From Ichthyophis bannanicus (lineage: Eukaryota > Chordata > Amphibia > Gymnophiona > Ichthyophiidae), in the NCBI GenBank assembly GCA_033557465.1, contig CM066032.1, positions 447,018,270 to 447,082,269 on the forward strand: 64,000 nt of DNA. Direction: 5' to 3'. The notes under the pieces were generated by a model. It saw only the letters and a list, made by a program, of their open reading frames with translations. It was not told the origin of the DNA and did not search any database. A program made the position numbers and the translations under genes. Shown piece after piece: positions 10,879 to 22,084 of this stretch (position 1 is its first letter; every line of letters starts with the position of its first letter).

Positions 10879-11771
10879 ATGCAGACAGCAGTCCAGCAGC
10901 AGGATGGGGGCTTTCCAGTCTTTTGCATTGAGTGTCACATGTATGATTTTCTCCCAGTTGGTGAGAGGTCTTACGTGTGCACTAGGTGCAAGGAGCTCTT
11001 TTCTCTCAGGGAACAAGTCCGTTCTCTAGAGGGTAAAGTAGCAGACTTGGAAAAAATAAGACAGACAGAGAGGTACATAGACGAGACCTACAGGGATATA
11101 GTCCTGAAGTCCCACCTCCAGTCTGGCAGCATCCCTGTTGCCATGGAGGAGAGAGGTCACGTGACAGGAGAGCATCACCCTGGTGTGGCAGGAAGTGATC
11201 CTGTAACTAGGACCTGTCCTCCAGGTGATGTAAAACCCTCTCGCACCGAGGAAGTTTCTCCAGGGCCATGTGCCAATGAGGGAAGGGTTAGGACAGCCGT
11301 TATAGTTGGTGATTCGATCATTAGGCATGTAGATAGCTGGGTGGCTGGTGGACGTGAGGATCGCCTGGTAACATGCCTGCCTGGTGCGAAGGTAGCGGAC
11401 CTCATGCGCCACCTAGATAAGCTGTCTTGGTACATGTCGGTACCAATGACATAGTAAAATGTGGTAGGGAGGTTCTGGAGGCAAAATTTAGGTTTTTAGG
11501 TAGGAAGTTGAAATCCAGAACTTCCAGGGTAGCATTCTCCGAAATGCTTCCTGTTCCACACGCAGGACCCAAAAGGCAGGCAGAGCTCCGGAGTCTCAAT
11601 GCGTGGATGAGACAATGGTGCAGAGATGAGGGTTTTGGATTTGTTAGGAAATGGGGAACATTCTGGGGAAAGGAGGGGCTCTTCCGAAGGGATGGGCTTC
11701 ACCTTAACCGGGATGGAACCAGGCTGCTGGCATTAATCTTTAAAAAGGAGATAGAGCAGCTTTTAAACTAG
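10879..11771 (+). pseudogene. CR1-1 ORF1: CxxC zinc finger, coiled coil, SGNH esterase (28-bp deletion)
   Basis: The start ATG at 10,879 gives MQTAVQQQDGG, then a CxxC-x15-CxxC finger (FCIEC...VCTRC, residues about 15-37), a short coiled coil (LREQVRSLEGKVADLE) and the esterase domain from about residue 140. The first esterase block is intact, VGDSIIRHV, with the presumed nucleophilic Ser. Relative to CR1-2, a 28-base loss just after 11,421 (LDKL) removes part of the domain and shifts the frame. The rest reads from 11,427 in another frame: HVGTNDIVKCG, then RRDGLHLNRDG, which supplies the Asp and His. The stop is at 11,769-11,771, 35 bases before ORF2. Confidence 0.85.
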
Positions 11772-11806
11772 ATAGCAGGGGAAAGCCAACAGTCGCCCAG
11801 GAGCGG

Positions 11807-14747
11807 ATGGTTCGGAAGAATGTATCCTTGATGGATACTACCAAAAGCAGAGAGTTTCCACAAAAGAGTAAAGTAGCCCAAATGCCCTCAAGTATAGAGC
11901 AGACAGAGCTTAAAGATCCCAATTTACCCATGTCTAACAATAGCCAAATTAACATGAATAAAATACATTCTCTAAAATGCTTGTATGCAAATGCTAGAAG
12001 TCTAAAGAATAAGATGGGAGAGTTAGAATATATAGCACTAAATGAAAGGTTAGATATGATTGCAATATCAGAGACATGGTGGAAGGAGGACAACCAGTGG
12101 GACACTGTGATACCTGGGTACAAGCTATATCGTAATGATAGAGCTGATCAAATTGGTGGAGGGGTTGCGCTCTATGTTAGAGAGGGCATTGACTCAGAAA
12201 GGATTAAAGTTTTGCAGGAAACAAAATCTGCTGTAGAATCTATATGGATTGAAATTCCATATAAAAGGGGGAAGCCAATGGCAGTGGGGGTGTACTATCG
12301 AGCACCTGGCCAGAATGACCAAATGGATGATGAAATGCTCAAAGAAATCAAGGAAGCTAACAAAAGTTACAGCGCAGTAATAATAATGGGTGATTTCAAT
12401 TACCCCGGTATCGACTGGGTCAGTGTCACGGCAGGACGTGCTAGGGAGATAAAGTTCCTAGATGAAATAAATGACTGCTTCTTGGAGCAGCTGGTTCATG
12501 AACCGACCAGAGGGGAAGCCATATTAGACATAGTCCTTAGTGGAACACCAGATCTAGTGCAAGAAATAAGGGTGTTGGGGCCACTTGGCAATAGTGATCA
12601 TAGCATGATCGCCTTTGATTTAATTAGTGGAGGAGGGATAGTAAAGAAATCCACAGTACTACCTTTTAACTTTCGAAAGGGAGACTATGATAAAATGAGG
12701 AAAACAGTTAAGAAAAAACGAAAAGGAGCAGTTGAGAAGGTTAAAGACGTACATCAAGCTTGGGTGTTGTTGAAAAATACTATCTTGGAAGCCCAGACCA
12801 GCTGTATTCCACGCTTTAAGAAAAGTGGAAGGAAGTCCAAAAACCTGCCAGCATGGTTTAAAGGTGAGGTCAGAGAGGCTGTTGTTGCCAAAAAAGCATC
12901 TTTCAGGAAATGGAAAAAAGAGCCAAACGATAAAACCTGGAAACAGCACAAGGCATTGATAAGGCAGGCAAAGAGAGAATTTGAGAAGAAGCTTGCTGCG
13001 GAAGCAAAAACGCGAAATAAAGACCTTTTCAAGTACATTCGTAGCAAAAAACCTGTGAGAGAGTCAGTTGGTCCATTAGATGATAAAGGGGTTAAAGGAG
13101 CACTAAGAGGCAACAAGGCGATAGTGGAGAGACTGAATGAATTCTTTGCTTCGGTCTTTACTGAGGAAGATGTAGGGATGTTACCCATGACTGAAATGGT
13201 ATTTAAAGGTGCGGAAGAATTGAAGGAAATATCAATACATCGGGAAGATGTCTTACAACTATTAGATAAACTGAAGAGTAGCAAATCACCTGGGCCAGAT
13301 GGTATACATCCAAGGGTGTTGAAAGAACTGAAATATGAGATTGCAGAACTGCTATCAGTAATCTGTGAACTATCATTAAAATCATCTCTAATACCTAAAG
13401 ATTGGAGGATCGCCAATGTAACACCAATTTTTAAAAAGGGTTCCAGGGGTGATCCGGGAAACTACAGACCGGTGAGCCTGACGTCAGTACCGGGAAAAAT
13501 GGTAGAAACCATCATAAAGAATAAAATTACTCAGCATGTAGATAGTCACAACCTAATGGGAGACAGCCAACATGGCTTTAGACAAGGAAGATCTTGTCTT
13601 ACTAATCTGTTATGTTTTTTTGAAGGAGTGAATAAACAGGTGGACAAAGGTGAGTCGGTTGATATTGTGTATCTGGACTTTCAGAAAGCCTTTGACAAGG
13701 TCCCTCATCAGAGACTTTTGGCAAAACTAAAGAGTCATGGATAGGAGGCAGTGTACTATTGTGGATCAGGAACTGGTTAAAAGATAGAAAGCAGAGGGTA
13801 GGGCTAAATGGCCAATTTTCCCAATGGAGAAAGGTGAATAGTGGTGTACCCCAGGGATCTGTGCTGGGTCCGCTGCTTTTTGACATATTCATAAATGACC
13901 TGGAAAGTGGAATAACGAGTGAGGTTATCAAATTTGCAGATGACACAAAACTATTTAAAGTTGTTAAATCCCAAGAGGATTGTGAAAAATTGCAAGAGGA
14001 TCTTGATAAACTGGAAGAGTGGGCATCAAAATGTCAGATGAAATTTAATGTGGACAAGTGCAAGGTTATGCACCTAGGGAAGAACAACCCAAACTATGGT
14101 TACACGATGCAAGGTTCCACATTAGGAACCACCACCCAGGAAAAAGATTTAGGCGTCATTGTGGATACTATGTTAAACCCCTCGGCCCAGTGTGCAGCGG
14201 CGGCCAAGAGAGCAAATAGAATGCTAGGTATGATAAGGAAAGGAATGGAAAATAAAACAAAAGATATTATAATGCCTCTATATCGTTCCATGGTGAGACC
14301 GCACCTTGAATACTGTGTGCAATTCTGGTCACCGTATCTTAAAAAGGATATAGCGATTTTAGAAAAGGTACAGAGAAGAGCCACCAAAATGGTAAAGGGG
14401 ATGGAAGGATACTCCTATGAAGAAAGGCTAAAAAGGTTAGGGCTCTTTAACCTGGAAAAGAGACGGCTGAGGGGAGATATGATAGAAGTCTATAAATTAA
14501 TGAACGGAGTGGAACGGGTAAACGTAGATCGATTGTTTACGTTATCAGAATATAGAAAGACTAGGGGACATGCAATGAAGCTACAGGGTAAACTATTTAA
14601 GACTAATAAAAGAAAATATTTTTCACTCAACGTGTAATCAAACTCTGGAATTTGTTACCCGAGGATGTAGTAAAGGCTGTTAGTGTAGCTGCGTTTAAAA
14701 AAGGTTTGGACAAGTTCCTGGAGGATAGGTCCATAAACCATTATTAA
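11807..14747 (+). pseudogene. CR1-1 ORF2: AP-like endonuclease + reverse transcriptase, two 1-bp frameshifts
   Basis: The first frame (645 codons from 11,807) contains the endonuclease: YANARSLKNK, ISETWW, VYYRAPGQ, GDFNYPGIDW, LDIVLSG and NSDHSMIAF, covering the catalytic Asn, Glu, Asp and His. RT blocks follow: SPGPDGIHPRVLK, NYRPVSLTSV, QHGFRQGRS, VYLDFQKAFDKVPH. A lost G at about 13,740 (CR1-2 has GGG) shifts to the frame 13,759-14,637 with SGVPQGSVLGPLLFD and FADD (13,933-13,944). A lost T at about 14,621 shifts again; the end LEDRSINHY stops at 14,747. Repaired, it would be about 980 residues, normal for CR1. ORF2 nicks target DNA and primes reverse transcription there. Confidence 0.9.
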
Positions 14748-14923
14748 GAAGCGACTGAAGATATCAATGCTTGACCCAGTACAAGCATTGTGGAACTTGT
14801 GTCTCTTGGGGAAACTGCTAGGTACATATGACCTAGATTGGCCACTGTTGGAAACAGGATACTGGGCTTGATGGACCTTGGTCTGACCCAGTATGGCATA
14901 TCTTATGTTCTTATGTTCTTATG

Positions 14924-15587
14924 ACCCAGTATTTTGAGAGTGCCTCTCCACTAATTGAACTGTAGAAGCTAATGTGATAGTGAAATATTATCTTTTCCAT
15001 TATATCTTTTTCCCTCTCCCTCACTTCCTTTTTTTTCCCTCCCTCTCTTATAGCCATGGGGGTAGGGCTAGGGAAAGTATTGTGAGTGTGAGGAATTGGG
15101 TGGCGGGAGGGGGTTAGCATTGGGTGGACTCTGAGGGCAGATTTGTGAACTGGGCTTTATTCATGGATTAAACAGTGGGATAATGAGGGGGAAGAGAATA
15201 GTGAGGTTGGAGTGGGGGGACATTTGGAAAAGGGTATAATTTGGTGGTGGGCAGGAGGGAGGTGGTGGTTGAAGAGGGGAGTGTACTTTGTGGTGGGGGG
15301 GAGCCCTAATGCCACATAGACCTCTAACCCATCATTTATCGATGGAGTGGGATAGTGAGATAGTATCATGGGGGGAGGGATGGAAGCTGGGAAGGGGGTA
15401 TCCGATGAGAGGAATGAGCCTGTGAATTCTTCAGTGTTGGGGTTATGGGAGGGTTGGACGGGAGGGTAGGTTCCTGTGGATGTCTTCATGCTATTTTAGT
15501 TTTTGGGGGTTGGGCTTAGGTTGAAGGCCCCCCCCGGACTATTTGCTGTTGAGTTCTGTCTGGGTTCTATTATGTTTGGGGGTTACA
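14924..15587 (+). other. G-rich L1-B spacer before ORF2
   Basis: No gene. From 15,030 on it is strongly G-rich on the plus strand (runs such as GGCGGGAGGGGG and GTGGGGGGGAG). It sits between the CR1-1 3' end and the L1-B ORF2 start, and resembles in composition the 6,046-6,256 stretch before the L1-A ORF2. Antisense proline-rich ORFs are by-products of this composition. Confidence 0.6.
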
Positions 15588-18500
15588 TGAATAATGGAAG
15601 TTTAAGGATAATTTCGTGGAATGTTGGAGATATCGGTGATCCGGTCAAGCACTATAAAGTGCTGAAGGCACTCCGAGAGTCTAGGGCAGATGATGCCATG
15701 CTTCAAGAGACTCATATGACTGAAGCAGAGCATGCCAAACTCAAAAGGAACTGGGTTAGGGAATTATACGTAGCCACAGTGGGGAATAAACATGCAGGCG
15801 TGGCCATATTGTTTAAGAAGGCACTCAATTTAAAAGTGGAGGAGAGAGATATGTATTGTTGTTGGGTCATTTGCAAGGCTGCCCAATTGTGTTGGGTAGT
15901 ATTTATGATCCTAACCAATATGAGAGGCAGTTCTTTGATGATTTAGTATACAGGCTGACAGGTAACCGGTACCAAAAAGTAATCTTGGGGGGGGGGCTAT
16001 AATTGTGTGCTTGACCCAGTTATGGATTATTCCAGTGGAGGGGTGGGAGGCGACACCAGACAATGGCGTCGCCTATTGGGCCTTTGTGCAGGCAAGGATC
16101 TAATTGATGTCTGGCGTACTCTTTATCCAGGAGAATGTGATTATGTGCAGCTTTCCAGGGTCCATGGTATATGGTCTTGAATAGATTTATTTCTAATTTC
16201 CCAAGATTTTTGCATAGAGTTGAGGACTCCCAGATAGGGAACGTGCAGATTTTGGATCACGCAATGGTCTAGATGGATTTTCAACTCTCGGACTAGTCGG
16301 GCCATCGGGAGGGTGGCGGTTCCCCTTTTACTTGAAGGGGGACACAAACTCTGGAACAATGGGACAAATTTGAAGAAACAAACGGGAACCATAAGGACAA
16401 CCCCCCGTTTTTTTGGGAGATGGCGAAAGCTTATGTTAGGAGAGTCATAATTGGCTATGTGTGCTGGAGGAGAAGAGAGGCTGATCGGAAATTGGTGGAA
16501 TGGGGCTCCCAGCTCCGTACTTTGCATCAGCATATGATCAGTCAGAACACTGATGCAAATCGAACAGCGTATTTAGCCATGCAAAGCCAACTTAATACTC
16601 TCATCCATGCCCGGTTGAAGCGTTTGCTTTTGCACTATAGGTATGCTCTCTACAGGTTTGGGAATTGGTTGGGCCGATTAATGTCAACATTAATCAAAAA
16701 GGAAGACACTTCTCAAGGGGTTGCAATGATTATGGGGTAGATGGAACTATTCAGACTGCGCAAAGGCAGTGGAAGCTGCCTTGTTGGCCTATTATAAAGA
16801 GATGTATACAGAAGATCCACGGGATGGTCAGGGGCGGTGGAGTACTTGCAGGGTTGTGACCTACCTAGATTAGGGCAGACACAGTGTGAACTGAACGCGC
16901 CTATAAGTCCACGGGAAATACAAAAGGTAATTAAAGGGTTGAAGACACCCCGAACACCTGGACCTGATGGATTTAGTGCGGAATTTTGCCAGGTCCTGGG
17001 TGATAAAGTGTGTGTTCCTTTAGCTGAATACTATCAGAAATTGGCAGAACTGCAGCAGTTCCCCTATCACACTAACAAAGCATTGATCACTGTCATCCCT
17101 CAGCCAGGCCGTGACCCGTGTTTACTGGGGTCGTACCGACCCATCTCTCTGTTGAACATCGACATTAAGATCTTAGCTAAAGTGTTGGCAGAAAGACTCT
17201 CCCCCTTCATGAATCATTTGATACATCCTTCTCAAGTGGACTTTGTTAAGGGCAAGCATGCGGTGACCAATGTGCGCCAAATTTTGGCAACTCAATACTA
17301 TTGTAAGAACAATATGCTTCCCTCACTTTTAATTTTGACGTTGAGAAGGCATTCAATAGAGTGGGTTGGCGGTGTATGTTTACTACTTTGGAACACTTTG
17401 GTTTTGGGGGGGTCTCTTTTTACAAATAATTAGGGCATTGTATGCAAGTCCTTGGGCAAGAGTTCTAGTTAATTGGCAGCGCACAGAGAGGTTCCCTCTG
17501 CAACGTGGAACATGTCAGGGTTGCCCACTATCTCCTTTGTTATTTATCTTAACTCTCGGACCTTTGCTCTCACGAATAAGCGAAAATCCTGACATTGTGG
17601 GATTTGAATGGGGGCATATGAGTTTAAGTTGGTAGCGTTTGCAGATGATTTACTTCTCCACCTGGCTAATCCCCAGCATTCTTTATCTACTCTCTTAACA
17701 GAATTTTGGCCATATATCAGGTTTTAAATTATCCTGGATAAGTCTGAGGCCATGGTAGGGCTGGAATCGGTGAGGGTGGACTGGTAGGGAGATTTTCCTC
17801 TGAAGTGGGCAGCACACTCCTTCACCTATCTGGGAATAAAGACACCGAGTAATCCGCAAGATCTGTATATCTATAACGTAAGGCCCTTGATGCTCCACTC
17901 AGGGCAGGCTTTGGCTCAGTGGCAGGACTTACCATTGTCGCTGGGAGGGAGAATTTCCCTGTATAAGATGGTTCTTTTTCCGTGGTGGCTGTATATGTTA
18001 CAGCTACTACCCGTGCGGCTACTGAAAAGAGACCTAACCAAGTTCAATGGGTTATTGTCCCAGTTTTTCTGGCGCGGCCGCCGGGCTAGAATTGCAATAC
18101 AGGGTCTTGGGGTAGAGGAGGCACGGGAGTTCCCAATGTCCAGGCCTATAATTTAGCCTGTCAGCTACGGCATCTCAAGAACTGGTTATTCAATAGCACT
18201 GATTATACCCCTTTGAGGTGCGAACAAGCAATGATTGCACCTCTAGCTCTTCGATATGTATTACATGCCCCACTCCGCAAACTACCAACCTCATTGAGGA
18301 AATGTGGCCTCTTTCGTACAATGCTCCAGACTTGGAGATGGATATGTGGAGACTGGGACACTCTGCTTACCAGTCAGCCTATCTCCCAATTCAGGGTAAT
18401 GACGGCTTCAAGGTTTCGGTGATGGCGGAACTTAGGAGTGTCCAGCCTGGAGCAGGTGGTATCGGAGGATGGGGACGGACCTCTTGTTTTTTGAGTAGTT

Positions 18501-19281
18501 ACAGACTCAATTTCAATTGGGGTCTAATGACTTATTCTCCTATTATAAGCTTCGTAGTTATATTCAGGGATTGGTGGGCCGCCATTTGTCTAGTTTGTTC
18601 TGCTCTGACTTAGAGGAATTTTTCTTGTGTGAGGAATCAGGCAGGATTACAGTGTCTCAGGTTCAGTCTTCCTTTGCTATTCGGGTGTCTCGGCATTCGT
18701 GTCATCAATTAGTGGAAATGTGTAATGCGGATCTTAGTACGTCGTTGACTGGCGAGATTGCTTGGAAACTTATTGGGAAGATATCACACTTCACGGCCCT
18801 GGTCTCCCTCCATGATATGCAGTATTGGATTATTCGGCACGCTTATCTTTCACCGGACCAGATGCGGATGATGGGATATAGCAGCTGGACTAACTGTCCC
18901 AAGTGTGGCGAGGAGGGTGCTTCTCTGATTCACATGCTGTGGATGTGTCCAGTGGTACAGGATTACTGGAGATCCATACACCAATTTGTGGAGGGGGTTA
19001 TTCGGCATCATTGGTCACTGGCAGTCTGTTCTGTTCCATGTGATGGAAGGGCTAGCAGTTCAAGGGCGAGATAGACAGCATTGGCTGAGACTCTCTTGGC
19101 TTTGGCTGCTAGGGTTTTGTTGACGAACTGGAGGAGCAACGAACATCCGAGTTTCTGGCAATGGCGCATTGCTTTGTGCCATCATCTGCAATTAGATAAG
19201 CTCTGAGCCAAAGCTGAGAGGAGGCGGATACCCAAATTTCACGAAGTGTGGGATGATTATATTCAGGGGCTTCCCCCGTGA
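15588..19281 (+). pseudogene. L1-B ORF2: endonuclease, RT, Cys-rich C-terminus (frameshifted)
   Basis: I place the start at 15,588, MNNGSLRIISWNVGDIGDPVK, since WN is the first catalytic endonuclease block. QETHM and HAGVAILF follow, and the endonuclease then breaks into other frames after 15,946. RT runs from about 16,880: RTPGPDGFSAEFC, YRPISLLNIDIKILAKVLAERL (17,130), QGCPLSPLLF (17,515) and FADDLLLHL with FADD at 17,638-17,649. After the thumb, 18,517-19,074 holds the Cys motif CPKCGEEGASLIHMLWMC, the L1 C-terminal zinc-knuckle-like region. The last part reads in a further frame to a stop at 19,279-19,281. Several single-base shifts and stops make it inactive. About 1,230 residues in all, usual for L1. 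Confidence 0.85.
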
Positions 19282-19648
19282 AGTAGAAGTTATATTTTGA
19301 ATGATCTTTAGGGGCTAGAGACGGGGCGTGAGTTGGTGTGGGGACATTCATGAGATGGAGGAAGGGGAGGGTTAAAAGGAGAGGTGGAATAGGAGGGTGA
19401 AGGTATAGGTTAGGCTTTAGTCTGTAGCATGTAAGGACTACCATGCCCGGACTAGCTGTAGGACTGGAAATGGTGGGGGAGGGGGAAGGGAGGCGTAGTA
19501 GGGATGCTGATAGGGGGAGATGGAAGGGGGGTGAAAAATGTTAAAGTGTTATCTTGGATGTTTAATAACATAACCTGATGCTCTTGGTGCATTTTATATA
19601 TGTTAGTGTTTCTTCAGTAGTTGATGTTGAAATAAACAGTTTTGAACA
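19282..19648 (+). other. L1-B 3'UTR with G-rich purine tract
   Basis: Runs of G dominate 19,300-19,540, including TGGTGGGGGAGGGGGAAGGG around 19,470 and GGAAGGGGGG near 19,525. It ends with ATAAACAG and the right-hand target duplication. Mammalian L1 3'UTRs carry a comparable G-rich polypurine tract that can form quadruplexes; the similarity in placement is seen here, function is inference. Confidence 0.6.
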
Positions 19649-19662
19649 TAAATTTGAATGAT
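19649..19662 (+). repeat. Target-site duplication, right copy, of L1-B
   Basis: TAAATTTGAATGAT, one mismatch to 9,019-9,032; L1-A coding resumes directly after it. Confidence 0.8.
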
Positions 19663-21116
19663 GCATGGAGGACATCCCACCCATTGGAAAAGGGATTCAT
19701 ACATCTTTCTAGGGCTCATAGTGTAGCATCGAGGTTGGCTTATATTTTTGTATCACAGGGTTGTTTTTTGTTAGTGGGGAAAGCAGAAATTGGACCATTG
19801 GTTGTTCTGATCATGCCCCTTTGCAGATGGATATTGAAGGCACAGTGGGTTATCTAGGCACCCGATGGTGAACATTTTCTTGAGCCCTTTATTATGACCC
19901 TCAGTTTTGACCAGGATTTTTTCTACGAATAATGAAGGACATAAAGATGACCCACTTCTGTTTTGGGAAACAGTTAAAGCCTTTTTAAGGAGTGTCATCT
20001 GTGCTTACATGGTTTAGAAATTAAAAGATTCAGGGTTTATGACTGTCATATAGAAAAACAACTCAGGGACTGTAATGTGGCCTATGAGAGTTCCCAAACT
20101 CAGAGTAATAAGGAGCATTTTAGGCTATACATATGGCATTGAATACAAAAATACATGAGCCAGCAAAGAAAAATCGTATTTATTGTAAGTATAGGCTTTG
20201 TAATTTCACTAATTAGCTTGACCAATCGTTAGCTAAGTTGACAAAACCTTGGTTGGGTCCTAAATTTGTAGACACTTTGTTGGATCCAAAGGGAAGGATA
20301 GTAAAGGCAAGCTCAAATGTCATTAAGAGGTTTGCTGAGTATTGTACAGGTCTTTATTCTAACATGGGAGTGGATGAACAAAGATTAATAACTATTAATC
20401 CTTGGTTGACAGAGGAAGAACTGGAACATCTTAATGGCCCTTTGATTATGGAGGAAATTAGTTGAACTATACATCACCTCAAATTTTGTAAAACCCCATG
20501 CTCCGATGGGTTATCAGGAGAATTCTATCAATTATTGGAACTTCAGCTATGTGTCTCCCTTGAAAGTTATTTGTCTCAAGTCATTGAACAAAACAGTCTT
20601 CCTAGGGGGAGTCAACTTGTCATGGATAACAAGATATCCCAGAACTGGGGAAAGACTCATAATTGATTGAGTCATATTGACCTATTTCTCTTCTTAATGT
20701 GGATCTGAAAATATTATCCAAAGTAGCTGGCTGGGTTGCTTCCTCGATTGGTGAATGAAGATTAGGTGGGTTTTGTATGGGAACGCTATGCCATACACAA
20801 TGGCAGGAAAATCTCAGTGGCATTGATGGTTAGTTGCAATGTGGAAAAAGCTTTTAATTGGATGGTTTGGCGATACTTATTTCAGACATTGCAGCACTAT
20901 GGGTTTCAGGGCTATTTTCTGGATACTCTTAAGTCACTTTAATCATGGACTGTGTACAGATGTAATTGTGAATGGTGTTATTTCATCAAAGTATGAACTA
21001 GAACAAGAAACACGCAAGGCTGCCCTTTATAACCTTTACTAAAAGCCTTTTGTTTTTAGAGCTTCTTTTGTAATTATAAGGCACATTCAGACATGTGTGT
21101 CCCTAGACATCCGGAT

Positions 21117-21124
21117 GGCCTAGG
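21117..21124 (+). repeat. 8-bp target duplication, left copy, of the hAT element
   Basis: GGCCTAGG, identical to 24,174-24,181. Confidence 0.85.
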
Positions 21125-21180
21125 CAGGGGCGGCCCAAGGGGGGTGCGGGGCCATGTGCGGAGACTCGGTGCGGGGCCTC

Positions 21181-21218
21181 ATTTGCATAAGTGGCCTTAT
21201 TTGCATAAATATTTGCAT
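21181..21218 (+). promoter_or_regulatory. Cluster of three ATTTGCAT octamers
   Basis: ATTTGCAT occurs at 21,181, 21,199 and 21,211. On the other strand this is ATGCAAAT, the binding octamer of POU/Oct factors. Nothing shows that it is used. Confidence 0.45.
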
Positions 21219-22084
21219 AATGTTACCATACACTAACTTTTAGTAAACATGTCTCTTAATGAGTGTATGGATAAAGAAAGACTAAAAGATTTCTACATTA
21301 CTATAATCCAGTGCCAACCCCCAGGCACATTAGGAACTACTACAAACGCTGCCCATTTAGAACCCATAGCAAACCCGCTGTATCCTGACAGCATTACCAG
21401 GACTCACAAAGCACCAGACCCTACCTATCAAAAGGAAACACTGCAAATATTAAACCAGTACATTTCAGAGAATACTGGGGAAAGAGAACAAGTGGCAATG
21501 TCAAATAGGAATTACATAAACAGAATACCTCAGCTCAGTTACACATGCAGAACATAGACCATCACCAAACAAGGAATCGCAATTTAGAAACAGGAAGGCA
21601 ATAATTAAACTGGGAACCCCAAAAGCCAAACTTGGAATGTACAACAACACTGTAGAAATAAAACTATAAATCAATTTCCTCTTGTACCAAACAAAGCGCA
21701 GACGTTAATGATGCACATTTCCCAGAGCTTTCATATTCCAGTTAATAAATTCAAAATAAAGAGATATCTTTCTACCTTTTGTGCATTTTTTTTCAGTTGC
21801 AATTGCTCCAGCCACTTTCTTCTGGTTTCTTCATGTTTTCTGCTAACTCTCCATCGTCTGCTGTCCATTTGTCCTTTCTTCTCTCTTCTAGTTTTCTTTC
21901 CATCCTCTCTCTACATCTGCTTTAACATACTAATCTTTCTCCTTTTGCTCTTTCCTCATTCTTATTTCATCCACACAAATTTTACCCCTCCATCCTCAAT
22001 CCCCACTTACTCTCCCAATACCCGGCCAATTGTAGATTTTCATCCCTCCCACACAAAATATTTTTCCCCTCTCCATTTTACTCT

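Larger units (their letters stand above)
10270..14923 (+). mobile_element. Near-complete CR1-type LINE (CR1-1)
   Basis: It holds tandem 5'UTR units, ORF1 (10,879-11,771), ORF2 (11,807-14,747), a 176-base 3'UTR and a tail of about 2.5 copies of TTCTTATG ending at 14,923. Short 8-bp tail repeats are a CR1 hallmark. Only three reading-frame lesions are seen by comparison with CR1-2: a 28-base deletion in ORF1 and two single-base losses in ORF2. It is the least decayed LINE of the window. It inserted into the L1-B inter-ORF region. Confidence 0.9.
9033..19648 (+). mobile_element. Full-length L1-type LINE (L1-B) split by CR1-1
   Basis: Bounded by a 14-bp target duplication (one mismatch) inside L1-A. 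The left end TAGGTCACATGATG resembles L1 5' ends; the right end follows a G-rich 3'UTR and ATAAACAG. Subtracting the CR1-1 insertion (about 4.65 kb) leaves about 6 kb, the usual length of a complete L1. Its order is 5'UTR, ORF1 (9,173-9,709), spacer, CR1-1, spacer, ORF2 (15,588-19,281) and 3'UTR. Both ORFs carry stops and shifts. Confidence 0.85.
6257..21124 (+). pseudogene. L1/Tx1-like LINE ORF2 (L1-A), host of four nested insertions
   Basis: A single L1-type ORF2 can be followed across four gaps. Segment 6,257-6,352 reads ITYWNVFGVGSPVKRYKILRE, the first endonuclease block. It continues briefly at 8,024-8,057 and again at about 8,646-9,032 (NAGVAIFI, VADAYAPS, GDFNLVIHP), then at 19,649-21,124 (DAWRTSHPLEKG, then RT with LEKAFNW-like motif VEKAFNWMVWRYLF near 20,850). 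Across the L1-B gap the reading joins as NLID plus AWRTSHP, exactly as L1 endonucleases run at this point. Stops are common and the catalytic FADD block was not found before the hAT insertion at 21,125. No confident continuation was seen after 24,181. The G-rich 6,046-6,256 is probably its upstream spacer. Confidence 0.8.

Noticed and set aside
12754..13416. 220-codon antisense ORF
   Set aside because: It is the complement of the CR1-1 ORF2, which has clear endonuclease and RT motifs.
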